Made by a program: the position numbers and the translations under genes
The notes under the pieces: generated by a model
What the model was told of the DNA's origin: nothing
Databases searched by the model: none
Seen by the model: the letters and a program-made list of their open reading frames with translations, nothing else
DNA from: Clostridiales bacterium
GTDB taxonomy: Bacteria > Bacillota > Clostridia > Peptostreptococcales > NVVX01
Assembly: GCA_021129775.1 (NCBI GenBank)
Contig: JAJOKP010000052.1
Location: 22,222-60,103, forward strand
Length of the DNA stretch: 37,882 bases
Reading direction: 5' to 3'
In this document: one piece after another, positions 1 to 8,571 of the stretch
Position numbering within the stretch: the first letter of the stretch is position 1
How the letters are laid out: the number at the start of each line of letters is the position of its first letter

Positions 1-295
1 CGTCTTCATCTTCATTTTTATCTTCGTCTTCGTCTTCGTCTTCATTTTCATCTTCGTCTTCGTCTTCGTCTTCATTTTCATCTTCATCTTCGTCTTCATC
101 TTCATCTTCGTCTACGTCTACGTCTACGTCTTCATCCTCGTCGTCTTCATCTTCATCTTCGTCTTCGCCCGATTCAGAGATTTCGAAAACACTCTCATTT
201 CCCAAATATCCTGCATATGCATTTATACTAATTCCCGTCCAACTCATTGCAATTATTAAAATAAATGATAAAAAAAATGCTGCTACTTTTTTCAT
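1..295 (-). CDS. Exported protein with Asp/Glu-rich repeat tract (C-terminus outside the window)
   Basis: This gene is read from the ATG at 293-295 towards the left edge and is cut by the window; 98 codons are visible with no stop. A perfect AAGGAGGA ribosome binding site precedes the ATG. Residues 1-28 look like a Sec signal peptide: a Lys pair, a hydrophobic core and a likely cut after AYA (INAYA|G). About 14 ordinary residues follow, then from roughly residue 43 a nearly pure alternation of Asp and Glu, with a short Asp-Val run (51-57) and rare Asn and Lys. The tract is encoded by GAA/GAC/GAT codons in an imperfect 6-bp repeat. Acidic tracts like this can bind calcium or act as spacers in surface proteins, but nothing visible assigns a function. 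The repeat number may vary by slippage. The gene is divergent from the signalling operon at 590. Confidence 0.8.
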   Translation of the reverse strand, partial: MKKVAAFFLSFILIIAMSWTGISINAYAGYLGNESVFEISESGEDEDEDEDDEDEDVDVDVDEDEDEDEDEDENEDEDEDEDENEDEDEDEDKNEDED

Positions 296-424
296 ATAAT
301 CGTCCTCCTTCGAAATTAATTCCAGTTAAATTAATCACACTCTTACGAACTCGTACTCTTACTCTTACTTACATAATACGTGACAGAGTATTTTTTTCAT
401 GGGGTATATATCAAGAAATTCAAC

Positions 425-453
425 TTGTAAATTGTTTCATTTTGTCTTATAAT
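425..453 (+). promoter_or_regulatory. Probable sigma-A promoter of the signalling operon
   Basis: TTGTAA at 425-430 and a perfect TATAAT at 448-453 are separated by 17 bp, upstream of the gene at 590. The whole divergent gap 296-589 is AT-rich. Apart from this promoter and a short run of TCTTAC-like repeats near 341-371 I see nothing in it; no clear promoter for the leftward gene was found. Confidence 0.5.
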
Positions 454-589
454 TTCTATATACATGTTAATTATATACACAAAATCTCTCTAGTTCAATC
501 TTTTTTTCAATTCCTAAATCTTTTTGCGTGGATATATGGTAATATGTTTTTATACGAACTATCTAATTTATCAAAGTGAGGCAAATTAT

Positions 590-2125
590 ATGTATGAAAC
601 CAATACTTTCAACAATGTAAATGAAGACACGCAAAATTACAAACTAATCACCAAATTAGTAAATATAGGCAAAAGCATGTCCGCCGAAAAAAACACAGGA
701 AATCTATTAAGCATGATTTTAAGTGAATGCATGTTGATAACAAATAGTGATGCCGGTAGCATCTATATCAAAGTTTCTATGAATGATATTGATTACTTGC
801 AATTTACTGTGACTCAAAACAATTCTATTTCTATCAACTTGAAAAAAAGTTTTGTCCCTATAAACTATGATAGTATTGCAGGGTATACTGCCCTATCAAA
901 AAAAATATTCAATTTTAATAATATGGATGATATTTTCACTTCTCTTGGCATTAGCCACGATAGTTCATTCGACAAAAAAAACAAATACAAGACTGCAAAT
1001 ATGTTATCTCTCCCCATGAAAAACGTTAAAAACGATGTGATAGGTGTCATGCAGCTTCTAAACAAAAAGAAAAATCCTAATTCAACTATTTCCGATACAT
1101 CAATCTGTAGTGATATTGTAATTCCATATACTAACGAAGAGGCAAACATCGTCGCTTCTTTAGCATCGCAAGCTGCAATACTTTTAGAAAGAAGCAAGCT
1201 TTATTCTGATATTAACTTGCTTCTTGAGACATTTGCCGAGAGCTTGGTTACTACTCTCGACCAAAGAGATCCTGCAACCGCTGGACATTCAACACGAGTA
1301 GCAAAAATGTCTGTAAAACTAGCTCATGCAGTAAACAATTCCAAGTTACATGCCTTTACTTCAATATTCTTCTCAGAATACGAAATAAAAGAATTGTTTT
1401 TTGCCTCACTTTTACACGATGTTGGTAAGATCGGGGTGCGAGAACATATCTTGTTGAAAGAATCGCGCCTTTCTAAATCTGAAATTGAAGCCTTAAAATA
1501 TAAATTTATGTGTCTCGAACTTCTTTTAAAAGAAAAACAGCGCAACAAAACTATATCCCCTCAAGAAATAGTTATTCTTGAGTCTGCCAACCGCTACTAC
1601 GAGTTTGTTTTATCCATAAACTATAAGGGATTTATTACAGATGCTGAATTAGAACTCATAAGCGAGATCAACCGCATGAATTATATAGACGAAAATGGAG
1701 TGACTAAGATTGAGCTTTTGCCACCTCACGTATTAGAGAGCCTCTCTGTTAGAAAGGGTAATCTTACTCCTACCGAAAGAACAGCGATTGAATCACACGC
1801 TACTTTTACAGAACAGATCTTAAAAGAAATATCTTGGACTAAGGAACTAAAAAACGTCTCAAATATAGCAGCAAATCACCACGAGCGCATCAACGGAACT
1901 GGATATCCAAAAGGCCTCGTCGGCGCAAGTATTTCTATGCAGAGCAGAATTATTTCTATTGCTGACATTTTTGATGCAATGACCGCTTCTGACCGTCCCT
2001 ATAAGTGTGCGCTCCCTACAGATAAAGCTCTTAGCATTCTACAGGCAGACGCTAAGTCTAATTATCTTGATAGTGATTTGGTCAATCTTTTTATTTCCGA
2101 AAAAATTTATGATATTGAAAGATAA
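590..2125 (+). CDS. GAF domain / HD-GYP phosphodiesterase-like signalling protein
   Basis: A 511-residue soluble protein. I chose the ATG at 590, which has a GTGAGG ribosome binding site; an in-frame start at 524 would add residues with no such site. Residues about 20-205 look like a GAF sensor domain. The C-terminal half carries the HD-GYP signature: H233 (AGHSTRV), H276-D277 with K280 (LLHDVGK), H403, H430-H431-E432, GTGYP at 436-440 and D459. HD-GYP proteins usually hydrolyse cyclic di-GMP or related cyclic dinucleotides. About 100 residues (roughly 293-392) lie between the HD motif and the next conserved block, longer than in minimal HD-GYP domains. It is the first gene of a three-gene operon, 10 bp from the next. 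HD-GYP membership is clear; the nucleotide it acts on is inferred. Confidence 0.88.
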   Translation: MYETNTFNNVNEDTQNYKLITKLVNIGKSMSAEKNTGNLLSMILSECMLITNSDAGSIYIKVSMNDIDYLQFTVTQNNSISINLKKSFVPINYDSIAGYTALSKKIFNFNNMDDIFTSLGISHDSSFDKKNKYKTANMLSLPMKNVKNDVIGVMQLLNKKKNPNSTISDTSICSDIVIPYTNEEANIVASLASQAAILLERSKLYSDINLLLETFAESLVTTLDQRDPATAGHSTRVAKMSVKLAHAVNNSKLHAFTSIFFSEYEIKELFFASLLHDVGKIGVREHILLKESRLSKSEIEALKYKFMCLELLLKEKQRNKTISPQEIVILESANRYYEFVLSINYKGFITDAELELISEINRMNYIDENGVTKIELLPPHVLESLSVRKGNLTPTERTAIESHATFTEQILKEISWTKELKNVSNIAANHHERINGTGYPKGLVGASISMQSRIISIADIFDAMTASDRPYKCALPTDKALSILQADAKSNYLDSDLVNLFISEKIYDIER

Positions 2126-2135
2126 TGGTGATTAT

Positions 2136-2969
2136 ATGGATAAAAAAAGATTTCATGTAAAATTTTGGGGTGTTCGAGGCTCAAGTGCAACTTCAATTGA
2201 GAGAAATAGTAAATATGGAAGTAACACTTCTTGTGTTGAAGTACAAATTAATAATCAATTAATAATCCTTGATGCAGGAACTGGCATTTATCCTTTGGGA
2301 GAAAAAATCTACTTGCGCAATAACCCAACTATTGGACACGTTTTTATTTCTCACTCGCATTATGATCATATACAAGGCTTGCCCTTCTTTGCTCCACTTT
2401 ATTGTGCTGATAATACTTTTTACTTATATGGCGAGCAAAAACAAAGTACTTGTTTTCAAGATATTATCTCTAATTATATGATGAAACCATATTTTCCCGT
2501 CCCATGGAATGCCTTCAGGGCTAAAACTATAGTGCTTGATATTGTTCCAAAACAGGTAATCAGGATTGACGAAAATATTAGCATCTCTTCCATTAGAGTC
2601 AATCATCCAGGAGGAAATCTAGCTTTTCGTATTAACGCTAACGGAAAAACTTGTTGCTATCTTACCGACATAGAACATAGAGAGGATTTCAGTAATGAAC
2701 TTATTAACTTCGCACGTAACGCAGATATTGTTATTTATGATGCTAGTTTAACCACCGAAGAATACTCGCAACCAAAATATATTGGATGGGGACATTCTAC
2801 TTGGTCTGTGGCTACCAAATTCGCAAATGATGCAAATATTAAAAAACTCGTTTTATTTCATCATGCCATTAATAAAAATGACGATGAAATTTTAGACATG
2901 CAAAACCAAGCACGTACTGTCTTTCCAAATACTATTGCTGCCTATGAAGGGTTGGAGATTTCGCTATGA
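2136..2969 (+). CDS. Metallo-beta-lactamase-fold hydrolase (COG1235-like)
   Basis: A 277-residue cytosolic protein. The start at 2136 sits 10 bp after the upstream stop, behind a weak GGTGA site; the longer open frame from 2007 overlaps the previous gene and is not used. The metal motif HxHxDH is visible at 73-78 (HSHYDH), followed by a His in NHPGG, an Asp in YLTD and a late His pair (FHHAI), as expected for a two-metal site. The opening FWGVRGS and LDAGTG strands match the branch that contains PhnP and class II cyclic phosphodiesterase-like enzymes. It lies between an HD-GYP protein and an adenylate cyclase, and its stop overlaps the cyclase start by 4 bp (ATGA). A role in cyclic nucleotide hydrolysis is therefore attractive, but this is inference; other phosphodiester substrates are possible. 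Confidence 0.82.
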   Translation: MDKKRFHVKFWGVRGSSATSIERNSKYGSNTSCVEVQINNQLIILDAGTGIYPLGEKIYLRNNPTIGHVFISHSHYDHIQGLPFFAPLYCADNTFYLYGEQKQSTCFQDIISNYMMKPYFPVPWNAFRAKTIVLDIVPKQVIRIDENISISSIRVNHPGGNLAFRINANGKTCCYLTDIEHREDFSNELINFARNADIVIYDASLTTEEYSQPKYIGWGHSTWSVATKFANDANIKKLVLFHHAINKNDDEILDMQNQARTVFPNTIAAYEGLEISL

Positions 2970-5011
2970 ACTTGCTAAAAAATACAAACAGACCTCTTTG
3001 TTTATTAATCATTTTCGTCTTGCTCCTTTGCTCCATTTTTCGTTCAACTTATTTTTTTAGTTATGCGAATCCAGAAAATAATCTAGAGAAAATGAAATCA
3101 CAACTCACAGACGTCTCTGGATCTAGAAAAGTCGATTTGTTAAACGGAATATCTAGGTTGCAACTTATCACTTCACCTGACAAAAGTCTTCTATATGCCA
3201 ATGATGCCCTTAATCTTTCCCAATCATTGCAATACAAATTAGGAATTATCAGTTCATACAACAATTTAGGCATGGCGCATTATTTTTTGCTAAATTACTC
3301 AAAGGCAATTGATTATTTTAATAATTCTATTCTTGAGAATTCAGACCACCGTTACAAAATAGAATTAGGCTATTCACTCAATGGGCTTGGTTTGACTTAT
3401 CAAGCCAAAGATGAAATAGGAAAAGCAATGACTTTTTATAAAAAGGCTCTCAATTCTTATACTGATGCTAACTATCAAAAAGGTATAGCAAATACACTAA
3501 ATAATATTGGCACCGTGAATAGTCACTTTTTACAATTTGATATCGCCTTAGAAAACTATTATGACGCATTATCAATATATAAAGCTATAGAGTATAAAGA
3601 TGGAATTGGCACTACATATAACAACATTGCAGTGGTTTATGAAAATTTGGGTAATAGCAAGGTATCTATTGATTATTACTTAAAAGCTATAAATATCTTT
3701 ACTGAGATTAATAATAGAGAAAGAATTGCAATTTTATTTAATAACATTGGTCTTGTTTTTGTATCACAAGAACTTTACGATGAGGGATTAGATTTTTTTC
3801 GTCAATCCATTCTACTAAGCACTGAGATTGCCAATGAATCTGAAATTGCCTCTAGCTACAATAATATAGGTGTCTTGTCAAATTTACTAGGCGATTATCA
3901 AGATGCATTAGCAAACCATTACAAAGCTCTTGAAATAAGAAAGAGAATAGACGATAAAGATGGAATTATTAATTCCTATGTTAATATTGGAACAGTTTAC
4001 TTCAACAGCAACAAATTAGATAAGTCTTTGGAATATTTTGATAATGCCCTAAACGCAGCAAGAGAAATTAGTGACAAAGAGGGTCTGCAATCTGCTTTAT
4101 TTAATCTCTCTAAGGTACATAGCGAGCTTGGAAATTATAAGGAAGCATACTCATTTAAATCACTATACAGCACTCTATCAAAAATGATTGCTGACGAGAC
4201 GTATTTAAAAAACATTGCAGAAATGCAAGAAATATTTGAAGCCGAAAGAAAAGCACGACAAATTCAACTTTTAACCAAAGATAATGAAATATCCTTAGTT
4301 TTACTAAACCAACAAAGGATTATTATTCTTTCTCTCGCATTGATTGTACTACTCGCCCTTATCCTAGGATTTATAATCGTCAAAGAAAAGAAAAAATCAG
4401 ACAAATTACTACATAATGTCCTTCCTAAAAAAGTGGCAAGAGAGTTAAAGAAAAAAGGTAAGTCGAAACCAGAAAATTTTCAAAATGTTACTGTTTTTTT
4501 CTCTGATATAGTCGAATTTACCAGTATATCCTCCAAACTCAGCCCTCAATACTTAATTAACGAATTAAATGATATGTTTACAACTTTTGATAGTATTATG
4601 ACTAAGCATAATTGCGAGAGAATTAAAACAATTGGGGATGCTTACCTTGCGGTTTGCGGTCTTCCTATTAAAAACGAGAAACACGCCGAAAATATTACAA
4701 ATGCAGCAATTGAAATAATGTCTTACATGAATACTCGAAATCTTACCGCAAAAACCAAATGGGAGATTAGGGTTGGTATTCATTCAGGAGAAGCGGTGGG
4801 CGGAATTGTTGGAACCAAGAAGTACATATACGACATCTTTGGCGATGCTATAAACACCTCTCAGCGAATGGAAAGTAATAGTGAGCCTATGAAGATCAAT
4901 TTGTCAGAAACGTCATACACCATGCTTAAAGACAAGTATGGTTTTATGAAAAGAGAACCTCTCTATATAAAAGGCAAGGGTCTTGTTAATATGTATTTTC
5001 TTGATTGCTAG
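2966..5011 (+). CDS. Membrane TPR protein with class III adenylate cyclase domain
   Basis: A 681-residue membrane protein predicted to make cAMP. Hydrophobic segments lie at about 11-29 and 453-472, so residues 30-450 are probably outside the cell and the cyclase inside. The outer part holds eight tetratricopeptide-like repeats with an exact 40-residue period (an NNIG-like motif near 99, 139, 179, 219, 259, 299, 339 and 379), then a charged helical stretch at 410-445. The cyclase domain starts near 505. The metal aspartates are D514 (FSDIVEFT) and D558 (IGDAY). K554 and D623 are the residue types that select adenine over guanine, and N630 and R634 fit the catalytic pair. The catalytic set therefore looks complete. 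It is translationally coupled to the upstream hydrolase. The TPR region probably senses a protein or peptide ligand; this is inference. Confidence 0.9.
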   Translation: MNLLKNTNRPLCLLIIFVLLLCSIFRSTYFFSYANPENNLEKMKSQLTDVSGSRKVDLLNGISRLQLITSPDKSLLYANDALNLSQSLQYKLGIISSYNNLGMAHYFLLNYSKAIDYFNNSILENSDHRYKIELGYSLNGLGLTYQAKDEIGKAMTFYKKALNSYTDANYQKGIANTLNNIGTVNSHFLQFDIALENYYDALSIYKAIEYKDGIGTTYNNIAVVYENLGNSKVSIDYYLKAINIFTEINNRERIAILFNNIGLVFVSQELYDEGLDFFRQSILLSTEIANESEIASSYNNIGVLSNLLGDYQDALANHYKALEIRKRIDDKDGIINSYVNIGTVYFNSNKLDKSLEYFDNALNAAREISDKEGLQSALFNLSKVHSELGNYKEAYSFKSLYSTLSKMIADETYLKNIAEMQEIFEAERKARQIQLLTKDNEISLVLLNQQRIIILSLALIVLLALILGFIIVKEKKKSDKLLHNVLPKKVARELKKKGKSKPENFQNVTVFFSDIVEFTSISSKLSPQYLINELNDMFTTFDSIMTKHNCERIKTIGDAYLAVCGLPIKNEKHAENITNAAIEIMSYMNTRNLTAKTKWEIRVGIHSGEAVGGIVGTKKYIYDIFGDAINTSQRMESNSEPMKINLSETSYTMLKDKYGFMKREPLYIKGKGLVNMYFLDC

Positions 5012-5012
5012 C

Positions 5013-5038
5013 AGGATTAACTCAACATGCTTAATCCT
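5013..5038. terminator. Possible bidirectional terminator between convergent genes
   Basis: AGGATTAA (5013-5020) and TTAATCCT (5031-5038) form an 8-bp perfect inverted repeat with a 10-base loop at the junction of two converging genes. The U-run is poor on both strands, so termination is uncertain. Confidence 0.35.
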
Positions 5039-5583
5039 ATTTTGCCTAGTTCTTCTTCCCTATTTACTATTGCATCTATAACCGTTTGGATATGTTCTGT
5101 CATATCTACACCCAACTCATCCGCACTTTGAAGTATACCTTCTCTGTTTACAGCTCTTGCAAAAGCTTTGTCTTTCAATTTTTTCTTTACCGATTTTACT
5201 TTCATGCCTTCAAGTTTATCAGGTCTAACCAGAGCACATGCAATGATAAAACTTGATAATCCATCAACTGCATAAAGAGTTTTTGCCATCAATGTTTCTC
5301 TAGCTGTGCTTTCATCAGCATGCCCCTTAATCGCTAATATAAAATCTTCTGGGTAACCATTTTCAAGTAAAATTTGCACTCCTTTAAACGGGTGCTCTTC
5401 TGGGTATTTTTCGAAGTCTATATCATGCAATAGTCCACACGATGCCCAAATTTCAATATCCTCTTCAAATTTCTTTGCATAGCCAATCATTGAAGCTTCT
5501 ACCGCTAGAACATGTTTTAGTAAATTACTTGAATTCACATACTGTTTCAACAACGCAAATGCATTTTCTCTACTTATTACCAT
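5017..5583 (-). CDS. HD-domain (HDIG-type) hydrolase
   Basis: A 188-residue soluble protein with one HD domain. H24 (LLKHVLAVE), the H53-D54 pair (GLLHDID), H88 (KGHAD) and D107 (AVDGL) are in the order expected for the metal-binding residues of HD phosphohydrolases. The length fits the small stand-alone HDIG proteins common in Clostridia, most of which have no known substrate. The ATG at 5583 has a good AAAGGAGAG site. The gene follows the MATE exporter with a 41-bp gap and is probably co-transcribed with it. Its 3' end faces the cyclase gene only 5 bp away. A nucleotide or phosphoester substrate is likely from the family; nothing here identifies it. Confidence 0.82.
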   Translation of the reverse strand: MVISRENAFALLKQYVNSSNLLKHVLAVEASMIGYAKKFEEDIEIWASCGLLHDIDFEKYPEEHPFKGVQILLENGYPEDFILAIKGHADESTARETLMAKTLYAVDGLSSFIIACALVRPDKLEGMKVKSVKKKLKDKAFARAVNREGILQSADELGVDMTEHIQTVIDAIVNREEELGKIGLSMLS

Positions 5584-5624
5584 TTAAACTCTCCTTTTTG
5601 TAACATATTTGAAATTTCCAGACA

Positions 5625-6974
5625 CTATATTTCTATTTTAGCCCATTTTTTCCCAACAAACCTTATGTGAATAACAACACAAAATACCACAAATGATATA
5701 ATTTCAGCGATCCAAACACTAGCTATACCTCCCCCATAGAAATGTACAAGCACGTATGTTATTGGAACATGTAGAAGCCATATTCTAAGAGCTGTAGTCA
5801 CCATCACTGTTCTGGTATCTCCTGCTCCTCTTAATGCACCTGACATTACTATCATATAATTTAACATTGGTTGGTTAACAGCTAAAAATAATAATGGAAC
5901 AAGGGATATTGCTATCAACGAAGCTTCTGATGTAAATGGTAGTATCATTTGTCTTGGAAAAACAACAAGGATTACACTCATAAAGATTCCCCATAGCACA
6001 CCTAATAAAGCGGCAGTATGCCCTATTTTCAAAGCTTTATCTTCGTCATTTTCACCAAGTGATTTACCAACTAAGGTTGCTGCTGCTAGCGAAATACCTA
6101 CCGTTGGCATAAATGACAAAGACGCAATATTAATAAGTATTCTAAATGCAGCTTCTGATACCGTATCTAGAGAAGATACCACCACTCCAATTATTACAAA
6201 TGATATCTGCATTAATGCTTGCTCAATCGCTCCAGGATAGCTAAATTTCCATAGCGGACTAATAATATTTCTTTTAATGTGCATATGCTTCAATTCAATC
6301 TGTACCAAAAACTTCTTAAAAAAGAGAATATAAACAAACAAGGCTGCTGCAACTAATCTTGAAAACGTGGTCGAAAATGCGGCTCCTGCAATTCCCATTT
6401 CAGGGAAAATCCAAAATCCAGTAATCAGAACATAATTCCCAACAATGTTCAACACATTAGCAAGTAATGCAATATAAAGTGGTGTTTTTGTATCTCCGAC
6501 ACCTCTTAGTAATGCCCCCCCTGCAAATGAAACAAACAAGAATATTAAACCATATACTATTATGTTAAAATAAGCATGCGTATAATCGATTACTACCTGT
6601 TCCATATCATAAATACTGAAAATCTCTTTCGAGAATACTAAAGCAAGTGCTGTTATAACAATCCCAATAATAATATTTACACTGAAATTTTGTCCTGCTA
6701 TTTCATTCAATTTTTTGTAATTTTTCTCTCCATAACTTCTTGCAACCATTGCAACAGCGCCAGTATTAAATGAAGAGAAAATAAAAACTAACATAAATAC
6801 AATTAGATTAACAAACCCTGACCCAGCCAAAGCTTCTTTATTAATTAATCTACTAATCATTATTGTATCTGCCACACCCACTACTGTATGAAGTGCCATC
6901 TCGGCTATTGCTGGTAGCGCAAGTGATATAACTGTCAGCATTATAGCTTTATCAATATTGAATTTTTTAATCAT
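5625..6974 (-). CDS. MATE-family multidrug/organic cation efflux transporter
   Basis: A 449-residue, strongly hydrophobic protein with about 12 membrane segments in two related halves, the usual size and shape of the MATE family. These proteins export drugs or metabolites in exchange for Na+ or H+. Typical features are the early LALPAIAEMALHTVVGVADT stretch and the paired motifs GALLRGVGDTKTP (first half) and GALRGAGDTRT (second half), which mark the repeated halves. The ATG at 6974 has only a weak GTGGGG site. A promoter with a perfect -10 lies at 7016-7044, so it need not depend on read-through from pyrE. It appears to share a transcript with the HD hydrolase downstream. The substrate cannot be predicted. 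Confidence 0.9.
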   Translation of the reverse strand: MIKKFNIDKAIMLTVISLALPAIAEMALHTVVGVADTIMISRLINKEALAGSGFVNLIVFMLVFIFSSFNTGAVAMVARSYGEKNYKKLNEIAGQNFSVNIIIGIVITALALVFSKEIFSIYDMEQVVIDYTHAYFNIIVYGLIFLFVSFAGGALLRGVGDTKTPLYIALLANVLNIVGNYVLITGFWIFPEMGIAGAAFSTTFSRLVAAALFVYILFFKKFLVQIELKHMHIKRNIISPLWKFSYPGAIEQALMQISFVIIGVVVSSLDTVSEAAFRILINIASLSFMPTVGISLAAATLVGKSLGENDEDKALKIGHTAALLGVLWGIFMSVILVVFPRQMILPFTSEASLIAISLVPLLFLAVNQPMLNYMIVMSGALRGAGDTRTVMVTTALRIWLLHVPITYVLVHFYGGGIASVWIAEIISFVVFCVVIHIRFVGKKWAKIEI

Positions 6975-7015
6975 AATTAATGCCCCACTTTGTAAATTGT
7001 TTGATAGACTAAATA

Positions 7016-7044
7016 ATTATACCACAAACATTAAATGCTATCAA
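7016..7044 (-). promoter_or_regulatory. Probable sigma-A promoter of the MATE gene
   Basis: On the minus strand TTGATA (7039-7044) and a perfect TATAAT (7016-7021) are 17 bp apart, about 40 bp upstream of the MATE start and just beyond the pyrE stop. Confidence 0.6.
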
Positions 7045-7051
7045 TTTTGTT

Positions 7052-7627
7052 TTACAATTTCCTACTCCCCGGCTTAATAGGTACTGAATTTCCCTCTTTG
7101 CATAATGGACAGTCATTCGCTTCGTATGCAACTACTTCTGTTGTCAATGCAGCTTCAAATCTTGTACCAAATTCAACTGTGCCATTACTTCTATCTACAA
7201 CAACCACTACCCCTACAACCTCTCCACCTTGTTTTTCTACCGCTTCAATTACCTCTTTTACTGAGCCCCCAGTTGTTACTACATCTTCTGCAACTAGAAC
7301 TTTTGCTCCTTTAGGAATTTCAAAACCTCTTCTTAATTCCATTTTGCCATTAACTCTTTCTGCAAAGAGATTCTTCGCACCTAATTGTCTTGCTACTTCG
7401 TATCCGAAAATAATTCCACCTATTGCTGGTGCAATTACACTATCTATTTTTTCATTATTAAACTTATTCGCTAAATGTCTAGCTATTTCTTCAGTGTATA
7501 CTGGGTATTGTAAAAGTTTTGCACATTGCATATACTTGGCGCTATGTTTACCCGATGTCAATAAAAAATGGCCCTCCAATAAAACTTTTGTTTCTTTTAA
7601 AATTTCAATTATTCGTTCTTTATTCAC
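7052..7627 (-). CDS. pyrE: Orotate phosphoribosyltransferase
   Basis: Joins orotate to PRPP to give OMP, the fifth step of UMP synthesis. The type I phosphoribosyltransferase PRPP loop is clear (VLVAEDVVTTGGSVKEV), and HFLLTSGKHSAKY near the N-terminus is typical of PyrE. At 191 residues it has the normal length. I chose the GTG at 7625-7627: the AAGGAAGG site (7637-7644) directly abuts an in-frame ATG at 7634-7636, leaving no spacing, but is 9 bp from the GTG. The ATG would add three residues. It is the last gene of the pyr operon, about 20 bp after pyrD. I saw no strong terminator after it. Confidence 0.95.
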   Translation of the reverse strand: MNKERIIEILKETKVLLEGHFLLTSGKHSAKYMQCAKLLQYPVYTEEIARHLANKFNNEKIDSVIAPAIGGIIFGYEVARQLGAKNLFAERVNGKMELRRGFEIPKGAKVLVAEDVVTTGGSVKEVIEAVEKQGGEVVGVVVVVDRSNGTVEFGTRFEAALTTEVVAYEANDCPLCKEGNSVPIKPGSRKL

Positions 7628-7647
7628 AATTATCATCCTTCCTTATT

Positions 7648-8571
7648 TTAAGTGACTATCGCTAGCCCTCTAATTTCACTAATACTATCGACACTATTCT
7701 CTGCGAGATAATTTTCAATACCTTCTATAACATCTATAGTCGCTCTTGGGTTTGCAAAATTAGCAGTCCCAATTGCAACTGCTGTAGCACCTGCGAGAAT
7801 AAACTCAATTGCATCTTCCCCATTCATTATTCCTCCCATCCCAATTATAGGGATATCAATAGCCTTCGCTACTTGATAAACCATTCTTAGAGCAACAGGT
7901 TTTATCGCTGGACCAGAAAGACCACCTATAGTATTTGCCAATACCGGTCTTTTCTTATGGATGTCTATAGCCATTCCTATTAAAGTATTTATCATAGAAA
8001 TAGCATCTGCGCCACCGTCTACAGCTGCTTTTGCCATTTCAACAATGTCTGTAACATTTGGGCTTAGTTTCACAATTAGTGGATGCTTAAGATTTTTTTT
8101 AACTTCTTTTGTGATATATTCGATCATTTTAGGATCAGTCCCAAAAGCAACTCCACCTTCTTTTACATTTGGGCAGGAAATATTAAGCTCTACTAAATCA
8201 ATATCTTCGCTAGATAATCTTCTTGCAACTTCGCAATATTCTTCAAATGTTCTCCCAACAATGTTAACAATTATTTTCGTATCGAACTGTCTTAAAAACT
8301 TTATATCCTTCTCTATAAATTCCTCTACTCCAGGGTTTTGCAACCCAACGCTATTCAATATTCCACCATACGTTTCTGCAATTCTTGGAGTATTATTACC
8401 TCTCCACGGAGTGCTGGATACCCCTTTAGTAATAACTGCGCCTATTTCATTAATATCAACATATTCTCCATATTCTTTGCCCGAACCGAAAGTTCCAGAA
8501 GCCGTCATTACTGTATTTTCAAACTCTACTCCTGCTATTTTAATTCTCATATCACATTTATTCATTCCCAT
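7648..8571 (-). CDS. pyrD: Dihydroorotate dehydrogenase B (NAD+), catalytic subunit
   Basis: Oxidises dihydroorotate to orotate with FMN; in this class (1B) electrons pass to the PyrK subunit and on to NAD+. The protein opens with the family pattern VEFENTVMTASGTFGSG, contains ELNISCPNVKEGG with the catalytic Cys of this class, and ends with the FMN phosphate-binding stretches IIGMGGI and GATAVAIGTANF. Length, 307 residues, is normal. Two starts are possible behind a GAGGTGAT site. The ATG at 8571 is very close to it. The ATG at 8565 is 10 bp away and forms a 4-bp ATGA overlap with the pyrK stop. The second may be the real one. The pyrK neighbour confirms the 1B assignment. Confidence 0.95.
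   Translation of the reverse strand: MGMNKCDMRIKIAGVEFENTVMTASGTFGSGKEYGEYVDINEIGAVITKGVSSTPWRGNNTPRIAETYGGILNSVGLQNPGVEEFIEKDIKFLRQFDTKIIVNIVGRTFEEYCEVARRLSSEDIDLVELNISCPNVKEGGVAFGTDPKMIEYITKEVKKNLKHPLIVKLSPNVTDIVEMAKAAVDGGADAISMINTLIGMAIDIHKKRPVLANTIGGLSGPAIKPVALRMVYQVAKAIDIPIIGMGGIMNGEDAIEFILAGATAVAIGTANFANPRATIDVIEGIENYLAENSVDSISEIRGLAIVT

Noticed and set aside
1-170. CGTCTT-like tandem repeats as a CRISPR array or non-coding satellite
   Set aside because: The repeats have no spacers and are explained by an open Asp/Glu-coding frame with signal peptide and ribosome binding site.
265-579. 104-codon open frame on the + strand
   Set aside because: Lies in the AT-rich divergent promoter region, overlaps the start of the acidic protein gene, and lacks a ribosome binding site.
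7035-7655. 206-codon open frame on the + strand
   Set aside because: It is the antisense shadow of pyrE; composition is Thr/Ser/Pro rich, with no ribosome binding site or family motif.
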